A DNA stretch of 64,000 bases from Vulcanisaeta sp. JCM 16161. GTDB lineage: Archaea; Thermoproteota; Thermoprotei; Thermoproteales; Thermocladiaceae. Positions 18,359 through 27,067 of this stretch are shown piece by piece. How positions within the stretch are numbered: position 1 is the stretch's first letter; each line of letters opens with the position of its first letter. The notes under the pieces were generated by a model. That model ran no database searches. It saw only the letters and a program-made list of their open reading frames with translations, and had not been told where the DNA came from. The stretch covers positions 1-64,000 of the forward strand of contig NZ_BBDO01000001.1 in the NCBI RefSeq assembly GCF_001316285.1, read 5' to 3'. Both the position numbers and the translations under genes were made by a program.

Positions 18359-19558
18359 ATGCGTAGGGATATCGCGTTATTAATCGCGTCCAGAGCCATT
18401 AGGAGCCTAGCCTTTGGGTACTTAACGTTCATAATACCGCTATACCTAAAGTCCATTGGGTTCTCGGCAACCCTCGTGGGGCTTTACTTCTTCGTAGCCT
18501 CAATATCCTCAGCAACCCTAGTGCTTATTTCTGGGTTCCTTGGAGACCTGATGGGGAGGAGGGATGCCCTTATCATAATGTCTAGCCTATTCGTGATTTC
18601 CATGGCGATATTCAGCGTGACGAATAATAAAGCCCTGCTCTTCATAACGTCGATATTCGGAACAACAACAGGTAGTGCCAGTGGAGGAGGAGCTGGTGGC
18701 GGGCCAGTGGCTCCCCTACAAACATCATTACTGGCTGACAATACAGGGCCTATGGAGAGGACGAGGATCTTCAGCTTCACCACGTCAATATCGTTACTCT
18801 CATCATTAGCGGGCTCTTTAATATCCTACGTAGTGCTGAGCATCGGCCTTGGTGACCTAGCACTCTTTAGGTTATCCCTGGTGCTAAGCGCTGTATCACT
18901 AGCCCTACTCGCCCCTGTCAGGAGAGATAGGCCTCGCGTTAGGTCCCTTAGTATTAATGAAGTTCTTCCTAGGAAGTCGTCAAGGCCAATAACGAGAATA
19001 GCCATTGCGGGGTCGCTGGGAAGCCTGGGCCTTGGCATGGTTACGCCACTGCTGCCATTATGGTTTAGGTTATTCCTGCACGCCAGTGAGATCGAGATTA
19101 ATGAGGTGTATACCGCCTCTTACGTTGTTTCAATAATCCTAACATTAATGGCCAGGAGGGTCGAGGGTCTCATGGGCCGTGTAAGGGCCATATCACTCCT
19201 CAGGTTTCTTTCGGTGTCCTTATTTATCGTGATGGCCCTCGTGCCAATATTCATAGTTGATGCGGCGCTCTACGTAATTAGGGTTGCGCTTTACATGATA
19301 ACGATACCACTACGTCAATCATTATCTATGGAGTTAATTAATGAGGATGAGAGGGCGCGGGGGTTGTCAATAACCGGGCTTGCGCGTAGGGTTCCATATG
19401 GCCTGGGCAGTACCATAGCTGGTTTGTTAATGGACTATGCCGAGTTCTCGCTGTCAATGATTCTGGGAGGAATCATTGCGCTGCTTGATCCAGTTCTTTA
19501 CTACGTATTCTTTAGGAATTATGACAGTAGGACTTACCAAGCAGGGGAACGGGTATGA
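18359..19558 (+). CDS. Major facilitator superfamily transporter
   Basis: 399 residues with about 12 hydrophobic segments. The MFS loop signature GDLMGRRDALI follows the second helix (about residues 61-72), and a glycine-rich stretch GSASGGGAGGGP lies in the first half. The C-terminal half repeats the six-helix pattern. Drug or metabolite efflux is the common role of such archaeal proteins, but no substrate can be named. It converges on the ABC-2 permease gene. Confidence 0.85.
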   Translation: MRRDIALLIASRAIRSLAFGYLTFIIPLYLKSIGFSATLVGLYFFVASISSATLVLISGFLGDLMGRRDALIIMSSLFVISMAIFSVTNNKALLFITSIFGTTTGSASGGGAGGGPVAPLQTSLLADNTGPMERTRIFSFTTSISLLSSLAGSLISYVVLSIGLGDLALFRLSLVLSAVSLALLAPVRRDRPRVRSLSINEVLPRKSSRPITRIAIAGSLGSLGLGMVTPLLPLWFRLFLHASEIEINEVYTASYVVSIILTLMARRVEGLMGRVRAISLLRFLSVSLFIVMALVPIFIVDAALYVIRVALYMITIPLRQSLSMELINEDERARGLSITGLARRVPYGLGSTIAGLLMDYAEFSLSMILGGIIALLDPVLYYVFFRNYDSRTYQAGERV

Positions 19559-19562
19559 GAAC

Positions 19563-20369
19563 TCAGTACATGTGTACTGAGCCCTCCCTGAGTATCCTCG
19601 CGAAGGCGTAGTTGGACAGGGCAACTCCAATCACAATGTATGCCAGGGCTAGGGTGGCCAGCGGCCATAGGTAATTAAGGAGTTGCTGTATACCGTAGCC
19701 ACTGAGCATTGCGCCCCTAAGCCCCGACAATGCCCAGGTTAGGGATAGCGAGTAGCTTATGTACCTGAGCCATGTTGGCAGTACCGAGATTGGGAACACA
19801 ACACCACCCAGTAGGTTCGAGGCCACTGAGGTGAATAGGGCTATGGGATTACCCTGCTTAACTATCAGGACAACAGCGCCCGCAATTAAGTTTAGCCCAA
19901 TTATTGATGCCAGGTAAAGTATTAGGAATGTGATTGTGGCGAGCGCATTTACTTTATATGATATTCCGAGACCGAGACCAATCAATAGGACCGTGACCGC
20001 GCTTATCGAGTTTATTACTAATCCCCACACGGTGCTATACATCATCAGCGTCATGGGCCTCAGTGGCGCCGCTATTAGGTATTCCAGGGTTCCGATCAAC
20101 TCCTCATTCCTAATACGACCGGCCAGCGTCGTCACTGATGCAGAGAAGTATCCCTGGAATGCCGTGCCGATTACCATGAATGCTGTGTAATCCCTAATGG
20201 TACTTAACCTCCCAAACCCCAGGGTAACACCAATAAAGAAGTATACAAACACTGGAATAACCCAATTAATCATTGTTAATACCACCTGCGTCTTATACGA
20301 AACCCACATCTTCCAACCCCTAATCACAACAAAGCTGTATAGCCTATCGATAATACCCATCACAACCAC
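19563..20369 (-). CDS. ABC-2 type exporter permease
   Basis: 268 residues with six predicted membrane spans. RIRNEELIGTLEYLIAAPLRP near residue 85-105 is the conserved cytoplasmic loop and VFPISVLPTWLRYISYSLSLTW the C-terminal signature of ABC-2 permeases. It overlaps the end of its ATPase gene by 10 bp, so the two form one exporter. The substrate could be a drug or a lipid-linked compound. Confidence 0.85.
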   Translation of the reverse strand: MVVMGIIDRLYSFVVIRGWKMWVSYKTQVVLTMINWVIPVFVYFFIGVTLGFGRLSTIRDYTAFMVIGTAFQGYFSASVTTLAGRIRNEELIGTLEYLIAAPLRPMTLMMYSTVWGLVINSISAVTVLLIGLGLGISYKVNALATITFLILYLASIIGLNLIAGAVVLIVKQGNPIALFTSVASNLLGGVVFPISVLPTWLRYISYSLSLTWALSGLRGAMLSGYGIQQLLNYLWPLATLALAYIVIGVALSNYAFARILREGSVHMY

Positions 20370-21246
20370 CCCTCCCTCCTCCTCATAACTCTCTCCATCC
20401 TCCTGGCATTACCCTCAGCCACCGCAACCTCAACATCGATATCCATTACCCTGATCCTACCATCATACGTAGCCAACCTACTCATCAACTCATTAAACCT
20501 ATCTATGGTGGCGATAATCACGTATTCATCACTCCCAACCCTCTCCACGCTAAAGCCGTTAAGCCCGTCCATGGAGCCCTTAACGAGTACCTTAACAATC
20601 TTAAGGGCCGGTGACTCATTCAAAATCCTCCTGTTTATGTACACAACCATATCGGCTAGTTCGATTTCCTGAGGATCGTGGGAGGCAAGCACTATGGTCT
20701 TCCTACCCCTGAGGCTTCTAATGAAATTGAGAATATTATGCTTAGCGTCAATGTCTATACCGCTTGTTGGCTCATCGAGCAGTAATATGTCTGGGTCATG
20801 CATTAATGCCCTGCAATCTCAAGCCTCCTCATCATGCCCGTACTATACGTGGCAACCCAATCATGAGCCCTCCCACTAAGCCCCAACTCCTCCAGTAACT
20901 CTCTAGCCCTCTCCCTAGCCTCCCTGAGCGATAAGCCGTAAAGCGTGCCGAAGAAGACCAGGTTGTCCATGGCTGTCAACCTCCAGTAAACCCCACGATC
21001 CATGGGTGTCATAAACCCAACCCTCCTCTTAGCCCTAACACTAGTTGCATCATAACCATAAATGAGAACCCTACCACTGTCAGGGGTAAGTATGCCAGCC
21101 GCAAGCCTAAGCATTGTCGTCTTACCAGCGCCATTAGGACCCACGAGCGCCACAATCCTACCCTCGGGAACCTCAAGGTAAACATCCTCAACAGCCACAA
21201 TACGCCCAAACCCCTTAGTAACGTGATCATAGAGAACAGCGGACAC
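20360..21246 (-). CDS. ABC-2 type exporter ATPase (frame broken once)
   Basis: About 295 residues. P-loop LVGPNGAGKTTMLRLAAGIL at about residues 35-54, signature YSTGMMRRLEIA, Walker B DILLLDEPTSGIDIDAKH and the H-loop ASHDP. The frame breaks near 20808-20815 (GCAAGGGCA read as GCAGGGCA; restoring A gives RLEIARALMHDPD). The usual LSGGQ is replaced by YSTGM, as in other DrrA/CcmA-type ATPases. It pairs with the permease downstream. Confidence 0.87.
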
Positions 21247-21396
21247 GAAGCCGTTATCGAAAACAACATTAATAACACTTTCTCCCCATGCATTTAAGAA
21301 TAAACATTAACGTTAGATATCTCATTAATTAATTAGGTAATTAATGCGCTTAATGACTTTAGTACTTTATTAATTATTTTGAGGCTTATGATTAGT

Positions 21397-21591
21397 ATGC
21401 ACCTTATCCAAGATCAAAAAGCGTCCAGCAATGAAGCCAGTAAGGAATACCTTAGAGATAATGGTAGAATTATTTGTTGGGGTGTTGGTGGTAAAAGAGG
21501 TAAGAAATACAGGTGCGGCACTGAAGTAGATGACCCAGAAATAATTGGTAAAGTTAAGGAGTTAATAAGTGAAGCTGAAAAAAAGAATTAA
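21397..21591 (+). CDS. Small hypothetical protein of an AT-rich cassette
   Basis: 64 residues if it starts at ATG 21397 (MHLIQDQKASS). The middle GGKRGKKYRCGTEVDD is basic with one cysteine. I do not recognise it. Base composition of this and the next two genes is clearly more AT-rich than the rest of the window, which suggests a separate origin. It overlaps the next gene by about 20 bases. Confidence 0.5.
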   Translation: MHLIQDQKASSNEASKEYLRDNGRIICWGVGGKRGKKYRCGTEVDDPEIIGKVKELISEAEKKN

Positions 21592-22027
21592 GGATCATGT
21601 TTTAAATGGTTCATGGATTATGAGATGCGAAAGCGAGCTTGAGAATATCGAGAAAAATATTGAAATGCTAAGAGGTAAATATAATGACTCTATTATTTAT
21701 GTAATTAAAGGAGTAATTGAAAGAATTAAAAATTACGTAGATAAGAATTTGATAAGGTTTTGGAGTAAGGCGCATGATGAGATAATCAAGACAATAAAAT
21801 ACAGTGATGTAATGGTTAGGAAAACGAGAACAGGAATTACCGTAATTATCAAGGGCGATCATGTAAGGTTAACGGTACAGGAGATAAATTCATCAATCAT
21901 AGTTCGAATTAGCTTCCACGGGATAAAAAGTGCGAAGATCCATGTTCAGGATATATGGGGCATTGACATGACGCCAGAGCAGTTAGGTTTTGAGACATCA
22001 GATATGGGTATGCTAGTAATAAGCTGA
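21569..22027 (+). CDS. Hypothetical protein of an AT-rich cassette
   Basis: 152 residues from GTG 21569, or 136 from ATG 21617. The first half is a long charged helix (ELENIEKNIEMLRG onwards) and the second half is beta-rich (TRTGITVIIKGDHVRLTVQ). Its stop codon overlaps the start of the following gene, so the three genes look like one operon. No known family recognised. Confidence 0.5.
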   Translation: MKLKKRIKDHVLNGSWIMRCESELENIEKNIEMLRGKYNDSIIYVIKGVIERIKNYVDKNLIRFWSKAHDEIIKTIKYSDVMVRKTRTGITVIIKGDHVRLTVQEINSSIIVRISFHGIKSAKIHVQDIWGIDMTPEQLGFETSDMGMLVIS

Positions 22028-22911
22028 TGATGAGCACAACGCACCTATGGCAACTTATTTTAGGGCTTCTGCTATTTCATGGGGACTCCTCGATTAAGGT
22101 GTCGGCATTAAGCGTGAAGCCTAACAAAACCGAAATTGTTTGGAAAATGAGGACTTTATCCTATCATTGGAGGGAAGCGCTTCAAATAGCCAAAGACCTG
22201 GCGAAGGAGGAAATTGTGCGTTACTTATTATCATTCATTCTTGGAGACGGTTATGTATCTTCAAAGCATAGAGAAATAAGGCTAATCATCGCCGCATCAG
22301 ACATTAAGCCATGGGAGGAAATACTTGAGAAACTGAACTATAATTCACCAGAGAAGATAATGTGGTCAATAGATGACAAGACCTCATCAAGCAATGTAAT
22401 AAGAATTCGATTTAATTCCACAAACGCCATTTTATTATCAAAAATTATAGTAAGCAAGACACCATCAATAATGGCAGATATGCTAACCATACTTAATACA
22501 GAGAAGTGGAATAACATAATAAAGATGGCAAATATGAATATAAATCGTAAAATAAGGCAAGTGAGACTTTATGGAATCAACTTTTCGATATTTATTAAAA
22601 AGGGAAAAATACTATTAGTTAAAAGATTCAAAGAACTCCAAAAGGCTAAGAATACAATTAACATTTTGAGAAGTATTCTCAATGAAAAAGTAATGCACAT
22701 ACAGAAATGGGGCAATACTTATGCGCTGGTAATACCAATCTCAGAAATAATAGGTAATGATATATTTCAAGAACTTAAACCGCAAATATTGAATATAATT
22801 TGTAAAAGATATGAGAAATCCAGAAATAAAAAGGAATTAGTCAAGGCTATTCTAAGCTTAGCACCCATGGAGATTAATTCTTGCGGACAGAACAATAGTG
22901 GAAAACTTTAA
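22027..22911 (+). CDS. LAGLIDADG-like / PaREP2-like protein upstream of tRNA-Leu
   Basis: 294 residues. The segment IVRYLLSFILGDGYVSSKHR (about residues 62-81) matches the first helix and acidic end of a LAGLIDADG homing-endonuclease motif (...LLGDGxx), followed by a beta strand IRLIIAASD as in that fold. A clear second motif was not found, so it could be a single-motif endonuclease, a derived DNA-binding protein, or a PaREP2-type protein, which share this pattern. It ends 26 bp before an intron-containing tRNA-Leu gene on the same strand. Confidence 0.45.
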   Translation: MMSTTHLWQLILGLLLFHGDSSIKVSALSVKPNKTEIVWKMRTLSYHWREALQIAKDLAKEEIVRYLLSFILGDGYVSSKHREIRLIIAASDIKPWEEILEKLNYNSPEKIMWSIDDKTSSSNVIRIRFNSTNAILLSKIIVSKTPSIMADMLTILNTEKWNNIIKMANMNINRKIRQVRLYGINFSIFIKKGKILLVKRFKELQKAKNTINILRSILNEKVMHIQKWGNTYALVIPISEIIGNDIFQELKPQILNIICKRYEKSRNKKELVKAILSLAPMEINSCGQNNSGKL

Positions 22912-22913
22912 AT
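22903..22913 (+). promoter_or_regulatory. TATA-like box upstream of tRNA-Leu
   Basis: AACTTTAAATC lies 25-35 nt before the first base of the tRNA, inside the last codons of the preceding gene. Its position is right for a Pol promoter of the tRNA. Confidence 0.45.
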
Positions 22914-22937
22914 CGCAGTTAATGAACTATTGAGCCG

Positions 22938-23044
22938 GCGGGGGTGCCCGAGCTAGGTCAAAGGGGGCGGGTAGGATAACAATCCCCGCAATGAGGTCCC
23001 GTTGGCGAAGGCCTGCGTGGGTTCAAATCCCACCCCCCGCACCA
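22938..23044 (+). tRNA. tRNA-Leu(GAG) with a 19-nt intron at a non-canonical site; CCA encoded
   Basis: Acceptor GCGGGGG (22938-22944) pairs with CCCCCGC (23034-23040); T arm GTGGG-TTCAAAT-CCCAC; long variable arm typical of leucine; discriminator A at 23041 and encoded CCA at 23042-23044. The intron is AGGATAACAATCCCCGCAA at 22973-22991. The bulge-helix-bulge is explicit: GCGG (22967-22970) pairs with CCGC (22986-22989), with 3-nt bulges GTA (22971-22973) and AAT (22990-22992), and an intron-internal stem GGAT/ATCC with loop AACA. Removal gives stem GCGGG/CCCGT and loop TTGAGGT with anticodon GAG. The intron lies between positions 32 and 33, not at the usual 37/38. Confidence 0.9.
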
Positions 23045-23095
23045 AAAACTGGGTGATTTTCGGTGCCGTGTTGTTTTCATGCTTTGATTATTATT

Positions 23096-23899
23096 TTACA
23101 TAGTTAATTTAATTATTATGATGTGCTGAACTGTTAAGTAACCGAGTCTTTTGTAGACCTTGATTGCTGGTGTGTTGTCTTCATCTACGTGTAGCATTGC
23201 CGTTGCGCCGGCGTTAATTGCGTCTCTGGTGACTGCTGATACTACGGCCTTTGCGAAGCCCCTATTTCTATGATTAGGTGCTGTGAATACGTCACCTATT
23301 ACCCAAATCTCTGGCAGCTTTAGGTATGTGCCTGCAATAGCCACTAATTCATTGTTTATGGATAGACCGTAGTAATGCCAATGGGGTGATGATAACCTGG
23401 TCAGCGCCTCAGCCTTACTTATCCGTGTTCCCTGGATGCTTTTAATCCTTAGGAACTCGCCAATATCATTAATTGATAATTTATGAATTACAGCGTTACC
23501 GTGAATTACGAACTCCCTGAACGTGCTTCCCTGGCAAATCATTGTTAGACCTCTGGATAGTGATACCATGCCCCTACTGGATAGTTTATTGGCTAGGCTG
23601 TTTACGTACTTAGGCTCGGTCTCCGCATAGATCATTAGGCGATTATTTAATGAAGTCTCGTCAAGCATGTTAATGGGTGCATTGCCGATTACGTGAATTG
23701 CCATGTACGGTAATCCCCTGAATATTAGTAGGTAGCCGGTTATTTCGTTACCTACTAAATTTAGGTAAACCTCCGTGAATTCTGGGTAGTAGGTAATGTC
23801 GTAGTAGAGGTAGGCGTACCTAACAGGATCCATTAAATAGGCCCTTTTAATCAGGCTAAGTACGTCCCTATTTAACTCCTTGAATACGTCGATAATCAT
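23096..23899 (-). CDS. GNAT-family acetyltransferase
   Basis: 267 residues. The C-terminal GNAT domain shows the acetyl-CoA loop NHRNRGFAKAVVSAVTRDAI (about residues 210-229), preceded by WVIGDVFTAP, and ends with AIKVYKRLGYLTVQH. The N-terminal half is a second, diverged GNAT-like domain. The substrate is unknown. It lies 23 bp downstream of the truncated radical-SAM gene on the same strand. Confidence 0.8.
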   Translation of the reverse strand: MIIDVFKELNRDVLSLIKRAYLMDPVRYAYLYYDITYYPEFTEVYLNLVGNEITGYLLIFRGLPYMAIHVIGNAPINMLDETSLNNRLMIYAETEPKYVNSLANKLSSRGMVSLSRGLTMICQGSTFREFVIHGNAVIHKLSINDIGEFLRIKSIQGTRISKAEALTRLSSPHWHYYGLSINNELVAIAGTYLKLPEIWVIGDVFTAPNHRNRGFAKAVVSAVTRDAINAGATAMLHVDEDNTPAIKVYKRLGYLTVQHIIIIKLTM

Positions 23900-23921
23900 T
23901 TCCTTGGTTAGGGAGTAGTCA

Positions 23922-24600
23922 TTACCTGGATTTATTAATCAGTTCCTTAATGACTGGGCAATAAGGGTCAGGTGAATTCACGGAGCCGAATACCGCAAAT
24001 GCCCTGACGGGGCAACCTGCCCTGCATAAATCAGCCATTGGGCAGGTGTTGCACGGCTTTATAACTTCATAATTCCTACCTCTAAATGACCTAAAGCCAT
24101 CCCTCCAAATTCCCTTTAAGTCATCCCTAAGCGCATTACCTTCATAGAATTCCCTACTCATGGTTAATTCACACCCATAGATACTACCGTCTGAGTCTAT
24201 TACGAATCTACTCCTGCCCGCAGGGCATGTTGAGTAATTAATGATTTTAAGGGCATTAAGTCTCTCCTTAGACTTTCTATACGCATTATATAAATCACTA
24301 AGGCTGAACCTAAAGCCATTCAGGACAAGCTTAACACTAGTCCTAATCCGCAGTAGCTCATTGATTACCATCCTCGCCAACTCGTTATTAAGCGATAGAC
24401 CGTTTTCACGAGCCCCACCAAACTCCTGAACGCGTATGAAGGTGAGCACAGGGATTCCCAGTTTCTCAGCTAACCTAACCATGTCCACGACATAATAAGC
24501 ATTGTCAGGCATCACCGTGTATGACAACGATACGGCAATACCGATCTCCTTAAGCACGTTAATAGCCCTAATAGCCCTCTCGAAATTACGCGTTCCAGTT
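23922..24600 (-). pseudogene. Radical SAM/SPASM protein lacking its N-terminal half
   Basis: The remaining about 220 residues start inside the radical SAM barrel (NFERAIRAINVLKEIGIAV) and run through the SPASM iron-sulfur domain: CPAGRSRFVIDSDGSIYGC, then CNTCPMADLCRAGCP. The first about 110 residues of such a protein, with the CxxxCxxC cluster that binds SAM, are absent: an in-frame stop sits at about 24601 and the space up to cbf5 is too short to hold them. First ATG is at 24557. It looks like a 5'-deleted gene; a distinct short SPASM protein is the alternative. Confidence 0.65.
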
Positions 24601-24625
24601 TAAATTACAGATATCGAAAGGAGGA

Positions 24626-24677
24626 TCAGGTGATCCGCTGTTCCTCACCGGGTCAGTTGACCCTCAATTCTCATCAA
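24626..24677 (-). ncRNA. Candidate C/D box sRNA downstream of cbf5
   Basis: Read on the minus strand: C box TTGATGA, a 14-nt guide, D' CTGA, 4 nt, C' GTGAGGA, a 12-nt guide ACAGCGGATCAC, D box CTGA. The order and the D'-C' spacing are those of archaeal 2'-O-methylation guides; the C box has T for the purine and the first guide is slightly long, so this is a moderate call. It lies 33 bp after the cbf5 stop codon in the same direction and could be processed from that transcript. Confidence 0.4.
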
Positions 24678-24710
24678 TCAGTGAGTTAACTATGAGTAGA
24701 AATAATAAAG

Positions 24711-25767
24711 CTATTGCTGTGACACGCCCTCAGAGCCTTGCGACTTTTCTTCAGTCTTTCCCTCAGCCTTCTTTCGCTTCCACATTGGGGGATACGTACC
24801 CTTCTTCATTATCACCCTCGTCGTCTTAACAGCGATCCCCCGCTGCGCCTTCATTATCTCATCACTAGCCATCTCCGCATAACCAAGAGCAACTAATTCA
24901 TTCTTTAACGTCATTATTGCCACGAGCGACCCCTTACTAATGTTGTTCGTTAGCTTAACAATGCCGGGCACTGCCAGCGCTGCGCCGTGGCATATCGCAT
25001 CGACCGCCGAGTCCCTAATCCAGACCTTGGTAGGTGCCTAACCATGTACTCAACGGGCTTCACGTAGGTTCTCAGTAAATCCTCAACACCGTAATCCCTA
25101 TAGAGTGTGTACGCATCCTTAAGGTCCTGGAGTGTAACCGCCTCCTTCTCTGTGAAGCACCCAACCCTGGTTCTCCTTAGCTCCCTCATGTTAGCGCCGA
25201 CTCCCAGTACTTCGCCGATGTCGTAGGCGAGTTTCCTAGCGTAGGTCCCGGACTCCACGTTCATCCTAATCAATGCGTATTTACCATCCTCTCGAGAAGC
25301 TCAAGTTCATAAACGTGCTTAATCCTCAACTGTCTCTTAACAGCACTCCTTAATGGCGGTCTCTGATAAATGGCGCCGGTGAATTCCCTGAGCACGGCCT
25401 TCAACTTCTCGTCATCAACATCACCGTGAAGCTTCATGACCATTATGTACTCCTTATCCAGTGTGTTTATTGCGGGCATTGCCTTTGTTGACTCACCAAG
25501 CGCTATGGGCAATACGCCCGAGACCCTTGGGTCGAGAGTCCCTGAGTGACCAGCCTTATCGAGATTAAGCATTTTCTTAACCCAGGCAGCCACCTCGTGA
25601 CTCGTCGGCCCCCTTGGCTTATCGATCACCACAAAGCCGTACTTAAGGTATAGATCCATGGGCCTCTTCTCCGGTGGCATACCCCACTCTGGGTTTGTCT
25701 GCTCGTTGGGTATCCTAACGAGGATCTCCGGCTCATTGCAGTAATTGGGTAACGACACGCCAATCAT
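24711..25767 (-). CDS. cbf5: H/ACA RNP pseudouridine synthase (frame broken twice)
   Basis: About 350 residues when merged. The TruB-type catalytic domain has [17 protein letters not shown] and [20 protein letters not shown] with the catalytic aspartate, then [18 protein letters not shown]; the C-terminal PUA domain reads [19 protein letters not shown] and ends in a charged tail ([14 protein letters not shown]). The breaks lie near 25275 and 24985. Cbf5 is the catalytic subunit of H/ACA guide complexes and also makes pseudouridine 55 in tRNA. Single-copy essential gene, so the breaks are attributed to sequencing. Confidence 0.95.
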
Positions 25768-25852
25768 AATTGCAGGTCCTATGAAATTATAAAAGCCTAT
25801 CTCCGCGACACGGCAAATTAACTTTTATTTTACCCCACAGTAAAGACTACGA

Positions 25853-26535
25853 GTGCCAAGTATAAAGGCGTTAAGCGTGGCAATCCTAACGCTGGTACTC
25901 GCAATAGCGCTTGTGTACTCAATACACTCGCTATACATTGTCAGAAGTAATACCGCAGTGGGCGGTTCTTACGTTAACTCGGCTGAGTATGAGGAGTTGA
26001 TGAGTAATTACACGAACCTACTCATTAAGTATACCGCACTCCTTCAGAAGCTGAATGAGTGCATGGCAAATGAAAGCTCGATTCAGTACCAGGGCTCACT
26101 AGGCCATAGGGAGATTATTGCGAGTAACCTGGCCATGAACGCCACATTATCAACAACAGGCTGTAATGGCTACACTCTACAATCAACTAAGGAACTTTAT
26201 TTCGAAACTAAGGGACCTGGTTACCTAATAATAACGTATAGGTTGTCGAATCCCCAGGTCATTGAGGGTTCGGTATCGTATTACGTGTATGTCATGGCCC
26301 AGGCAATGCCTCAATACCCATGACCGCGGTGTATACGTACGAGAGCTCAACATATGCCTATGAGGCTGGTCAGTACGGACAATTAATTATCCCAATACTA
26401 CCAAACTCAACGTATGTGCTCACCCTTGGCTTTACATGCTATGTTGCCGAGTATTACCCACCGGCAAGTGCGGGTACGATGATTAATGGCAAGATACCGG
26501 AGAACGCCGTTGTTAATGTGACCTATGTATGGTGA
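25853..26535 (+). CDS. Membrane-anchored surface protein of unknown function (probable frameshift)
   Basis: About 228 residues if the two overlapping frames (join at about 26320, PQYP then TAVYTYESS) are one gene. Start is GTG 25853 with a TATA box ACTTTTATTTTA about 25 nt upstream, so leaderless. Residues 6-30 form a signal anchor (LSVAILTLVLAIALVYSI); the rest is rich in Asn, Ser, Thr and Tyr with several N-glycosylation sequons and a short coiled region (LMSNYTNLLIKYTALLQKL). Probably faces the outside of the cell. No family recognised. Confidence 0.6.
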
Positions 26536-26951
26536 AGGAGCACAGCTATGTGGCCCTATTTAAGTGCAGGAGCGGTGATGTAATAACCAGGGGTAGGAGG
26601 TTCGTAATAAGTAATGGGTTTTATGCCTATGTCGGTTCATGCGGTAACGCATGCGCAGCACGCATAGTCAGGCATCTTGGTAGGGTCATTAATAGGAGGT
26701 TTTGGCACGTTGATTACCTGCATGGAGTATGTGATGAGGTAGCCGTCATGATACTGCCCTATGCGGAGGAGGATGTGGCCAGGGCATTGCTTAGTAAATT
26801 TCCTGGAATCCCTGGTTTTGGAAATAGCGATAAAAGGAGAGATATGACGCATTTATTCAGGGTTGGCTCGGGTGATAAAGCCATTATTAAGGTACTCCAT
26901 GAATTAAGCCGGGCTATTCATGAGGGATTACGTGAGGTACATGCTTATTGA
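26529..26951 (+). CDS. GIY-YIG-like DUF123 protein
   Basis: 140 residues. GFYAYVGSCGNACAARIVRHL (about residues 33-53) is the GIY-YIG-like strand pair and the basic helix, and RRFWHVDYLHG follows as in DUF123 proteins. In many archaea the domain is found alone or fused to endonuclease III, which suggests a DNA repair link. It overlaps the end of the preceding gene by a few bases. Confidence 0.8.
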   Translation: MVKEHSYVALFKCRSGDVITRGRRFVISNGFYAYVGSCGNACAARIVRHLGRVINRRFWHVDYLHGVCDEVAVMILPYAEEDVARALLSKFPGIPGFGNSDKRRDMTHLFRVGSGDKAIIKVLHELSRAIHEGLREVHAY

Positions 26952-26985
26952 ACTTAGCATTATTACTGAGCCATTATGGAGATAA

Positions 26986-26995
26986 TCATATAAAC
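26986..26995 (+). promoter_or_regulatory. TATA-like box of the C/D sRNA candidate
   Basis: TCATATAAAC lies 22-31 nt before the C box at 27017. It is the only promoter-like sequence in the short gap between the two convergent protein genes, and no plus-strand protein gene follows it. Confidence 0.45.
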
Positions 26996-27016
26996 TCACT
27001 GGCGCTGTGTTTATTA

Positions 27017-27067
27017 ATGATGTTGCTGGTGCGTCTGAGACCTCATGATGATGGCTCGTGTTCCTGA
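27017..27067 (+). ncRNA. C/D box sRNA candidate
   Basis: C box ATGATGT at 27017-27023, 11-nt guide TGCTGGTGCGT, D' CTGA at 27035-27038, 6 nt, C' ATGATGA at 27045-27051, 12-nt guide TGGCTCGTGTTC, D box CTGA at 27064-27067. This is the full two-guide layout of archaeal 2'-O-methylation guide RNAs. The 3' part overlaps the last codons of the antisense top6B gene. The TATA-like box at 26986-26995 supports independent transcription. Targets were not worked out. Confidence 0.6.
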
